A stretch of 64,000 nucleotides of DNA, from positions 19,331 through 83,330 of the forward strand of contig JBBQVS010000009.1 in the NCBI GenBank assembly GCA_038211295.1, written 5' to 3'. Source of the stretch: JBBQVS01 sp038211295 (GTDB lineage Bacteria; Chloroflexota; Ktedonobacteria; Ktedonobacterales; Ktedonobacteraceae). This document shows, piece after piece, positions 52,355-59,670 of this stretch. How positions within the stretch are numbered: the stretch's first letter is position 1; the number at the start of each line of letters is the position of its first letter. The position numbers and the translations under genes are program-made. The notes below the pieces were generated by a model. The model was not told the origin of the DNA. It did not search any database and was given only the letters and a program-made list of their open reading frames with translations.

Positions 52355-52607
52355 CCTTCCTCGCCGTCCTCGAACTCTGGAAATGGGAGTGCATCGCTGC
52401 TCAACAAGACGACCTGCTGATGCCAATGCTCCTCACTTGGGGCAGAAAAATGGGTCACGCAATTGAATGACCGTGAGGTTGCACTATAGCCAAGCAAGCA
52501 GTATTGACTTTTCTCACGAAGCATGGTACGCTTTCCCCTGTAATCACTTCTTCCCCGATTACATCTTCCCCATTTTTCTTTCTCCACGAAAGGACACATT
52601 TCACACC

Positions 52608-53693
52608 ATGAATGACACTTCTCACATCCCCTCGATGCTTGCAGGCCGCTGGGTCTGGTTTGGTCTCCAACGGTTCACGCGCGAACAATGGGAGCATGTC
52701 TGCGTACAGGCGGTGGCATGGAACGTGCAGGGCTTGCACCCAAAGGTTGCTGATGGTACGAACCGTTGGTACGATGATGCTGACTTATTGATGCTCAAGC
52801 AGGTCGCTGCTCAACACAACTTACGCGTTGTCCCCTATCACTACTGTTACGGCCCACAATTCGGCCCAGCACAGATTACCGCAGAGGCCCATCTTTCAGC
52901 AGCGATTGGTGCCATCTTTGGCGCGGTAATTCCCGATATTGAGGACGAGTACATGGGGCAGTACGCGAGTGCTGAGAGCTTTGGGCAACAGGTTCGCGCG
53001 CTCTATAACGGTTTATGGTTGCCAACGCTGTACGCGAATCCTCTCAATCATCCCGTACCTTTGCTGTCGCTCAACTCTTACATGGATGCATGGCTACCAC
53101 AGGTGTACTTCGCGGAATGGAACGGCATGGCACAGGCCGCGATTGACTACGTGTATCCGCAGTGGGAATACTTCGAGCAGCAGGCACAGAAGCAGGGCAA
53201 GGGTGCTCTCAAGCCAATCCTGCCAATCATCTCGCTTGAACGTGGTGTCGCGTCCGCGCAGATAGCGGAGTTCATCGAGAAGATGCATGGCTACGGGTAT
53301 ATCGGTTTCTGGTACTACGACACCTATGCTCCTTATGCCGACACCATTCAACATACGACTCTGCCAACTGTTGGGACGCTACCGACGCCCCCACCAGCTC
53401 CAAAGGCTCCTGCTCCACCAGTCGCGCCACTTGTGTTCAGCGACGATGATAAGCAGGTGTGGAACGTGTGTAAAGCGATTGCGCTCAATGAGCGTGCCGC
53501 CATCGAGCAGTCGTGGTTACGCGCCCGTAATCAGCGTGGCTGGAACTTTGGCCCGCCGCTTGAAAACGAACATCAGGTGGCGCGTGGAGGGAAAACATAC
53601 ACGGAGCAGCAGTTCACCTGCGCCCGCGCATCGTATGAAGTAGAAAATGGGCTGCTGACGTGGTGGACAGCGAATGGCCCCGTGCGTGTGTAG
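52608..53693 (+). CDS. Two-domain protein of unknown function, glycosidase-like N-terminal domain
   Basis: 361 residues from an ATG at 52608; the frame is open 47 codons further upstream, but that part is a non-coding-like mix. The N-terminal domain (about 1-245) has an alternating strand and helix pattern with MLAGRWVWFGLQRF, LRVVPYHYCYGPQF, IFGAVIPDIEDEY, LPTLYANPLNHP, MDAWLPQVYFAEWNG and YIGFWYYDTYAPY, which looks like a TIM barrel related to GH25-like or DUF1906-like glycosidases. A Pro/Ala linker (PTPPPAPKAPAPP) leads to a C-terminal domain of about 80 residues with ERAAIEQSWLRARNQRGWNF and ENGLLTWWTANGPVRV. No signal peptide is visible. I do not recognise the family and the fold is inference. 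Confidence 0.72.
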   Translation: MNDTSHIPSMLAGRWVWFGLQRFTREQWEHVCVQAVAWNVQGLHPKVADGTNRWYDDADLLMLKQVAAQHNLRVVPYHYCYGPQFGPAQITAEAHLSAAIGAIFGAVIPDIEDEYMGQYASAESFGQQVRALYNGLWLPTLYANPLNHPVPLLSLNSYMDAWLPQVYFAEWNGMAQAAIDYVYPQWEYFEQQAQKQGKGALKPILPIISLERGVASAQIAEFIEKMHGYGYIGFWYYDTYAPYADTIQHTTLPTVGTLPTPPPAPKAPAPPVAPLVFSDDDKQVWNVCKAIALNERAAIEQSWLRARNQRGWNFGPPLENEHQVARGGKTYTEQQFTCARASYEVENGLLTWWTANGPVRV

Positions 53694-53724
53694 GTGGTTT
53701 CTGTAGGGTGGCGTGAACACAAAG

Positions 53725-53755
53725 AAGGGATGACCTTTATATGAGGTCATCCCTT
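53725..53755. terminator. Rho-independent terminator between convergent genes
   Basis: AAGGGATGACCT (53725-53736) pairs with AGGTCATCCCTT (53744-53755), 12 pairs with a seven-base loop. It lies between the stops of the unknown two-domain gene and the GlsB/YeaQ gene. Confidence 0.7.
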
Positions 53756-53756
53756 T

Positions 53757-53802
53757 GAGCTACTCGTGCGTTATTTCACTTGCCTGAGCTACTCGTTCGT
53801 TA
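53757..53802. repeat. Short direct repeat at the 3' end of the GlsB/YeaQ gene
   Basis: GAGCTACTCGTGCGTTA (53757-53773) recurs with one mismatch at 53786-53802, a 29-base shift. The second copy includes the stop codon of the GlsB/YeaQ gene. It looks like a small local duplication. Confidence 0.5.
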
Positions 53803-54063
53803 GACGCGGCGTGTGCCACGTGTGAACAAGCGCAGCAACAAGATCAAGACACATGCGCCAATGAACGCAACAACGATGCTGGAAATCAAACCACCGCTTG
53901 TGTTGATGCCGAAGAAGTTCATGATGAAACCGCCGATGAGCGCACCAACAATACCAACGATGATATCACCGACAACACCATAGCCGCCGCCACGCATCAC
54001 GAGGCTCGCGAGGAAACCGGCAACCAGACCAACGACGACCCAAAACAATAAAGCTGTAAGCAT
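53800..54063 (-). CDS. GlsB/YeaQ/YmgE family membrane protein
   Basis: 87 residues from an ATG at 54063 with GAGGAG ten bases upstream. It has three helices of the transglycosylase-associated protein family: LLFWVVVGLVAGFLASLVMR, GGGYGVVGDIIVGIVGALIG with FIMNFFG, and SSIVVAFIGACVLILLLRLF. The family is linked to general stress responses in other bacteria but has no known activity. It is transcribed alone and diverges from the MFS gene at 54478. Confidence 0.9.
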   Translation of the reverse strand: MLTALLFWVVVGLVAGFLASLVMRGGGYGVVGDIIVGIVGALIGGFIMNFFGINTSGGLISSIVVAFIGACVLILLLRLFTRGTRRV

Positions 54064-54477
54064 TTCTAAAAACTCCTCTTGTACTTGTCTAACGACTTTC
54101 AATTTTTATACAGACGCAGGTTGATGATAACGTTCACCGAATATGTAGTGAAGAGAACTGTCTGTATCTGTTGTTCATAGAATAACCTACTTCTGTCAAC
54201 ATATCAAGTCTTTTGAAATACTCTAAGATGCTCTTAAACACGTACTTATATTTCTTATACTATAAACAAATACTGGAGAGATTTTTGCTCGTTCGACGCT
54301 TGACTTGTTGGTTCAGGGTTACATATCCTAATTTTTCTTATCTATTTTAGTACGTTCCACAATCTGTAACCGTATACAGGAGAGGTCATGTTCTTCTGTC
54401 CTTTCGTCCGTTGCCTCGGATTGATTGACTATGGTACGCTATATCTATTCGGTCTTTATGCTTAACAGGAGTTTTTC
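54064..54477. other. A+T-rich divergent intergenic region
   Basis: This 414-base gap lies between divergent genes and is visibly richer in A+T than the genes. It must hold two promoters; several TATACT/TATATC-type boxes (54258, 54438) are present, but I cannot choose among them. I see no gene, RNA or long repeat. Confidence 0.45.
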
Positions 54478-55794
54478 ATGTCTCTGGCACCACAGGTTCC
54501 CAATGTACAAACGTCAACCCGTCCTGAATCATCCGCGCAATCTTTGTGGACACGGATGCTCACGTCTCTGCGAAGCTTGCCGCGCAATGTTTATATTCTC
54601 TATTTTTTTACTATCGGTAAAGGCTTTCAACTGACGATAGCAATGTTGAATATCAGCTATTACGCACACAGTCTTGGCTATAAGCCCGACTTCATCGGTG
54701 TGCTGAATGCGGCAGGCGCGATGGGTGCCTTGCTGGGCGCGGTTCCTACGGGGCTGCTCTCTGACCGTATTGGACGGAGACCTGTCTTGCTGGTCTCCGC
54801 AGTGTTGACGCCTCTGTTTCTCGCGCTGACGGGACTGGCTACTTCCGCGCCCCTGCTGTTAGGATTCAGCGTTTTACAGGGGATGGTTTCGACGGCGTAC
54901 TGGGTTACAAATATTCCTTTGTTGATCGAGAATACAACGGAGCGGCAACGCGTGAGTGTGTTGGCCTTCAATAGTTTTTTGTTACTGGGCGTCGGCTCGC
55001 TGGGCAATCTACTGGGTGGGGCCGTGCCAGAATTTGTGGGCGGAATGCTGCACGTTTCTGCCGCGAGTACGGTGCCACTGCGCTGGGGCGTGCTGACGGC
55101 GGCGGTGTTCACGATTGTGTTTGGCCTGCCGCTCTGGCTGTTACAGGAGAAGAAGCGGCAGCGGTTGCCTAGAGCGCGAAAGGAACAGAAGGGGCAACAT
55201 GTGGAGAAGGAGAAGAAGGAGGAGAAGGAGCGTTTTCCGGTCTGGCTCTTTGTGAAGTTGCTTTTACCCGATCAGTTGTTTGTGATGGGCGAGGGGGCGG
55301 TGGTTGGGCTGATGCAACTCTTCTTTGTGCTGCGCTTTCATCTGTTGCCCGGCCCCCTGGGGATTATTTTCACAATCTCCGGTCTCGCGGGAGGCATATT
55401 CTCGCTTACCGCACCGCTCTTTGTTAGACGTTGGGGCAAGTTACGTATCATCACGATTGTGCAGTATCTGAGTGCGCCCCTGATGCTGGTGATCGGTTTC
55501 TCGCCAACCCTGCCACTAGCAATCGCGGGCGAGTATACGCGCTCGTTTATGCGAACGCTGATCGAGCCGGTTTACACGGCGTTCGCGATGGAGAATGTGC
55601 CAGACAAGTATCGGGGGCGTTTGAGTGGCTTCTACTCGACGACGTGGAGCATCGGCTTCAGCATTGGGCCGAGTATCGCGGGCTGGTTGCAGACAAATGT
55701 GAGCCTCTCGACCTCGTTTCTCTTCGGGGCTGCGTGCCTGATTCTCGCTCCAAGTCTGCTTCTGCTATTCTTCGGGAAGCAGGATAGGGTATGA
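54478..55794 (+). CDS. MFS transporter, 12-helix
   Basis: 438 residues with AGGAG seven bases before the ATG. Twelve helices in two sets of six; motif A appears as GLLSDRIGRRPVLLVSAVL after helix 2. The central cytosolic loop (about 222-255) is unusually charged, almost all Lys, Glu, Arg and Gln (KKRQRLPRARKEQK, VEKEKKEEKERF). The second half has MENVPDKYRGRLSGFYSTTW and FSIGPSIAGWLQ. The substrate is not predictable; general pattern fits drug or sugar transporters. It is monocistronic, and the repeat block at 55850 separates it from the helicase gene. Confidence 0.88.
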   Translation: MSLAPQVPNVQTSTRPESSAQSLWTRMLTSLRSLPRNVYILYFFTIGKGFQLTIAMLNISYYAHSLGYKPDFIGVLNAAGAMGALLGAVPTGLLSDRIGRRPVLLVSAVLTPLFLALTGLATSAPLLLGFSVLQGMVSTAYWVTNIPLLIENTTERQRVSVLAFNSFLLLGVGSLGNLLGGAVPEFVGGMLHVSAASTVPLRWGVLTAAVFTIVFGLPLWLLQEKKRQRLPRARKEQKGQHVEKEKKEEKERFPVWLFVKLLLPDQLFVMGEGAVVGLMQLFFVLRFHLLPGPLGIIFTISGLAGGIFSLTAPLFVRRWGKLRIITIVQYLSAPLMLVIGFSPTLPLAIAGEYTRSFMRTLIEPVYTAFAMENVPDKYRGRLSGFYSTTWSIGFSIGPSIAGWLQTNVSLSTSFLFGAACLILAPSLLLLFFGKQDRV

Positions 55795-55849
55795 GGAGTG
55801 TGGGTGATAGTGACAGGACAGGGGGAGCGATAGGAGTGGAAGGGGATAG

Positions 55850-55904
55850 GACAGGGGCAAGCCTGTCCCTACTATATACGGGGGTATGGCGAGGCCACGC
55901 GGGG
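55850..55904. repeat. Intergenic repeat (GACAGGGGCAAGCC family)
   Basis: GGACAGGGGCAAGCCTGTCC is followed by CTACTATATACGGGGG, then TATGGCGAGGCCACGC. The order and the outer motifs match the inverted form of the block at 16451-16602. It lies in the 372-base gap before the helicase gene; the rest of that gap is A+T-rich and shows no gene. Confidence 0.7.
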
Positions 55905-56166
55905 CATTCCTATTGCGTTTTTTTTGCTGATAGGCTAGACTAGGCACGCACGCGGATGGATGAGGTAGCATTGCTGTTGTGGCGCGGGATTGTATACGTT
56001 CCAGAAATAGATTGTGCAACTTCCAGAAATGGATGGTACAAGCAGAAACGATATACGAACGGTATACAAGGGAATATTGGCCCCTGTGTGTTCAGCATGA
56101 ACTGGATGTGTCTGGTGTGTACAGGGTGTTTTGTTTGAGTTGAATTGGAAATGAGGTTGGTTGCGG

Positions 56167-59100
56167 ATGGCTCTTCTGGAAGAATTTCGTCCCGGCGTCC
56201 TGGTCAAAGGATTGCTTCCTCATAGTGTGGTGACGGTGATTGCGGTTACGCATCACGATGCGATTGGCGCGGAAATTATCTACAAAGATGCACGCGGGCA
56301 ACTTGGTAGCGAGTTGCTGTATCAGGATGGGGCGGCGAAGCTAGAGCTTGTAACGGCTGGCCTGCCGTGGAGCTTTGAGGCCGATGGCGCGACCTTTCGC
56401 CTGACCTCGGAGGCGTACCGTATTCACCTGGCTTATCTTTTTGACCCGCTTATTGCTGTGCATACTTCGCTGGTTGAGCCGTTGCCACACCAGATTACGG
56501 CGGTCTATGAGACGATGCTGGGCAAGCAACCGTTGCGCTACCTGCTCGCCGACGACCCCGGCGCGGGCAAAACGATTATGACGGGCCTGCTCATCAAAGA
56601 GTTGCTTATTCGCGGCGACCTGCGTCGCTGTTTGATTGTCTCGCCCGGCAATCTGGTGGAGCAGTGGCAGGACGAATTGTTGCAGCGCTTTCAACTTCCG
56701 TTCGAGATTTTGACCAATGACCGCATAGAAGCCTCGGCGAGCAACAATGCCTTCGCGGATATGCCACTGTGCATTGCGCGACTCGATAAGCTTGCACGCA
56801 ATGATTTGCTGCGCGAACGGCTGAAGCAGACGGAGTGGGATTTGATTGTGGTGGATGAGGCGCATAAGATGTCGGCGACTTTTTTCGGGGGCGAGGTCAG
56901 ATACACGCAACGCTATCAGCTTGGGGAACTGCTGGGCAAGCTCACACGGCACTTCTTGCTGCTCACCGCGACCCCACACAACGGTAAAGAGGAGGATTTT
57001 CAACTCTTCCTGCGGCTGCTCGACGCGGATCGTTTCGAGGGCAAGTTTCGCGATGGCGTCCACAAGGTCGATGTGTCGGACTTGATGCGTCACCTGGTCA
57101 AGGAACAGTTGTACCGTTTCGATGGCACGCCGCTTTTTCCCGAACGGCTGGCCTATACCGTCAATTATACGCTCTCCGGTCAGGAGCAGACGCTGTATGA
57201 TGAGGTGACGCACTATGTGCAACAGGAGTTCAATCGCGCCGACGCGTTGCTGAATAATGGACGGCGCGGCACGATTGGCTTCGCGCTCACGACCCTGCAA
57301 CGTCGCCTCGCGTCTTCGCCGGAAGCGATTTATCAGTCGCTGCGACGGCGGCGTATCCGCCTGGAAGCGCGTTTGCAAGAGGTGCAGGCCGCGAAAACAG
57401 CGGAGGATGCCCCGCTCGATGTGCTGCATGATATGACATTGCTCACTGACGAAGACCTCGATGATCTCGACGACGCGCCTATCGCTGAACTGGAAGCGGT
57501 TGAGCAAAACGTGGTTGACCTCGCCTCTGCTGCCCGCACCAGTAAAGAATTGCAGGCGGAAATCACAATTTTGCAACACTTAGAGGAGTTGGCGTTACAG
57601 GTGCGGCGTAGCGGCAAAGACCGCAAGTGGGAAGGGCTGTCAACGCTGTTGCAAGAGAATAGCGAGATGTTCGATGCCGAGCAACATCGCCGCAAGCTTG
57701 TGCTGTTCACCGAACACCGCGACACGCTCAATTATCTTGTCGAGCGCATTCGCACGCTGCTGGGACGCGAGGAAGCAGTGGTGAGCATTCACGGTGGCAT
57801 GAGTCGCGAGGAGCGCATGACCGCGCAGGAAGCCTTTACGCAGGATAAACAGACCGAAATCCTGATCGCGACGGACGCGGCGGGCGAGGGTATCAACCTG
57901 CAACGCGCCCACTTGATGGTCAACTATGACCTGCCCTGGAACCCCAACCGTTTGGAACAACGCTTTGGGCGCATTCACCGTATCGGGCAGACGGAGGTGT
58001 GTCATCTGTGGAATCTGGTCGCGGAAGAGACACGCGAGGGTGAGGTCTTTCAGACGCTGCTCCACAAGCTGGAAGAAGAACGGGAGGCACTGGGGGGGCA
58101 GGTCTTCGATGTGCTGGGCAAGGTGCTTTTCGACAACCGTCCACTACGCGATCTGATGGTCGAGGCGATTCGTTATGGAGACCGTGCCGATATCCGCGCG
58201 AAACTGACGCATGTCGTCGATGAGGCCCTGAACCATGAACACCTGCAAGCTCTTTTAGAGGAACGCGCCCTGGCACATGAGGTCATGGACGTGGTGCGGG
58301 TGCGGCAGATACGTGAAAGCATGGAACGGGCTGCCGCGCGTCGGCTGCAACCACACTTTATCGCGGCCTTCTTTCTGGAGGCACTCAAACGGCTGGGGGG
58401 CAAGTTCTACATGCGCGAACCGCATCGCTACGAGATTACGCATGTACCCGCGCTGTTGCGGAACCGCACGCCCGTGTATGCGTCGCGCCGTACTCCTATT
58501 CTGCCACGCTATGAGCGTATTGTTTTCGAGAAAGAGTATATGCATGTGCAGGGCAAGCCACAGGCAACCCTGCTTTGCCCCGGTCATCCTCTGCTCGATG
58601 CGACGCTTGACCTGATACTGGAGCAGCATCGGAACCTGTTGAAGCAAGGCACCGTGCTGGTTGACCCGACAGATATGGGCGACGAGTTGCGCGTCCTCTT
58701 CTACCTGGAGCACACCATTCAGGATGCGAGCATCGACACGACGGGCAAGCGACGTGAGGTCTCGCGCCAACTGCAATTTGTCGAGCGAGACGCGCACGGT
58801 AACATTCGCACGGCAGGCTACGCGCCCTTTCTGGACTATCGTCCGCTCGCGGCGGAGGAACAGGTGCTTGTGCCACAGATATGCGCGACACCGTGGCTAC
58901 AGGGCGATCTGGAAGAGGCGGCGCGTGTGTATGCCATCACGCAGCTTGTGCCAAATCATCTTAACGAGGTTCGCACACGGCGCGAGGAGCAGATTGACCG
59001 CACCGAGACGGCGGTCAACGAACGCCTGACCAAAGAGATTATGTACTGGGACACGCGTGCAACGCAGCTCAAGGCACAGGAGGCGGCGGGTCGGATGAAT

Positions 59101-59670
59101 GCGAAGCTTAACTCGCAGCTCGCGCGACAACGGGCCGAAGAGTTGCAGGCACGGCTTGAGCGACGTATGCATGAGCTAGAGCAGGAGCGCAAACTGTCCG
59201 CGCTGCCGCCGGTGATTATCGGGGGCGTGCTGGTCGTGCCACAGGGCTTGCTCGACACGCTTACGGGTGGGAGTGCCGCGCTCTTTGCCCACGAGACGGC
59301 ACGCGTCGAGCAGCTTGCGATGGCGGCGGTCATGCGTGCCGAGGCCGAGCTGGGCTATGTGCCGCGCGACGTGAGCCGCGAAAAGTGTGGCTATGATATC
59401 GAGTCGAGCATTCCCGGCACAGGCAAGCTGCGTTTCCTCGAAGTCAAGGGGCGGGTCAGGGGAGCCGAAAGCGTGATTGTGACCAAGAACGAGATTTTGA
59501 CCGCGCTAAACAAGCCGGAAGACTTTATTCTTGCCATTGTGGAAGTCGATGGCGAGCAGACCAATACACACTATGTTACGCGTCCATTTCAGCGCGAACC
59601 CGATTTCGACGCCACCAGCGTCATCTACAATCTTGCCAGTCTATTGCACAAAGGAGTGACCCCCGTATGA
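56167..59670 (+). CDS. SNF2-family helicase with C-terminal DUF3883 domain
   Basis: 1167 residues. The N-terminal 95 residues (RPGVLVKGLLPHSVVTVIAV onward) form a conserved module of this subfamily. The SF2/SNF2 motor has Walker A in LADDPGAGKTIMTGLLIKEL (about 126-145), DEAH at 230-233 (VVDEAHKM), motif III LLTATPHNG and, in lobe 2, ATDAAGEGINLQ with motif VI QRFGRIHRIGQ (598-608). A charged helical stretch (about 1000-1015) leads to DUF3883 (about 1060-1150; GYDIESSIPGTGK, RFLEVKGR), thought to be a nuclease-like or DNA-binding fold. The stop overlaps the methyltransferase start (ATGA). Such helicases move along DNA in known defence systems, for example DISARM. Confidence 0.92.
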   Translation: MALLEEFRPGVLVKGLLPHSVVTVIAVTHHDAIGAEIIYKDARGQLGSELLYQDGAAKLELVTAGLPWSFEADGATFRLTSEAYRIHLAYLFDPLIAVHTSLVEPLPHQITAVYETMLGKQPLRYLLADDPGAGKTIMTGLLIKELLIRGDLRRCLIVSPGNLVEQWQDELLQRFQLPFEILTNDRIEASASNNAFADMPLCIARLDKLARNDLLRERLKQTEWDLIVVDEAHKMSATFFGGEVRYTQRYQLGELLGKLTRHFLLLTATPHNGKEEDFQLFLRLLDADRFEGKFRDGVHKVDVSDLMRHLVKEQLYRFDGTPLFPERLAYTVNYTLSGQEQTLYDEVTHYVQQEFNRADALLNNGRRGTIGFALTTLQRRLASSPEAIYQSLRRRRIRLEARLQEVQAAKTAEDAPLDVLHDMTLLTDEDLDDLDDAPIAELEAVEQNVVDLASAARTSKELQAEITILQHLEELALQVRRSGKDRKWEGLSTLLQENSEMFDAEQHRRKLVLFTEHRDTLNYLVERIRTLLGREEAVVSIHGGMSREERMTAQEAFTQDKQTEILIATDAAGEGINLQRAHLMVNYDLPWNPNRLEQRFGRIHRIGQTEVCHLWNLVAEETREGEVFQTLLHKLEEEREALGGQVFDVLGKVLFDNRPLRDLMVEAIRYGDRADIRAKLTHVVDEALNHEHLQALLEERALAHEVMDVVRVRQIRESMERAAARRLQPHFIAAFFLEALKRLGGKFYMREPHRYEITHVPALLRNRTPVYASRRTPILPRYERIVFEKEYMHVQGKPQATLLCPGHPLLDATLDLILEQHRNLLKQGTVLVDPTDMGDELRVLFYLEHTIQDASIDTTGKRREVSRQLQFVERDAHGNIRTAGYAPFLDYRPLAAEEQVLVPQICATPWLQGDLEEAARVYAITQLVPNHLNEVRTRREEQIDRTETAVNERLTKEIMYWDTRATQLKAQEAAGRMNAKLNSQLARQRAEELQARLERRMHELEQERKLSALPPVIIGGVLVVPQGLLDTLTGGSAALFAHETARVEQLAMAAVMRAEAELGYVPRDVSREKCGYDIESSIPGTGKLRFLEVKGRVRGAESVIVTKNEILTALNKPEDFILAIVEVDGEQTNTHYVTRPFQREPDFDATSVIYNLASLLHKGVTPV

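Noticed and set aside
52467..52607. 47-codon N-terminal extension of the unknown two-domain protein
   Set aside because: The extra residues have no signal peptide or domain pattern; the ATG at 52608 begins the region with clear protein-like structure.
56341..57579. 412-codon open frame on the minus strand inside the helicase gene
   Set aside because: It lies opposite a strongly supported SNF2 helicase; the open frame is a by-product of codon use, with no family motif or ribosome site.
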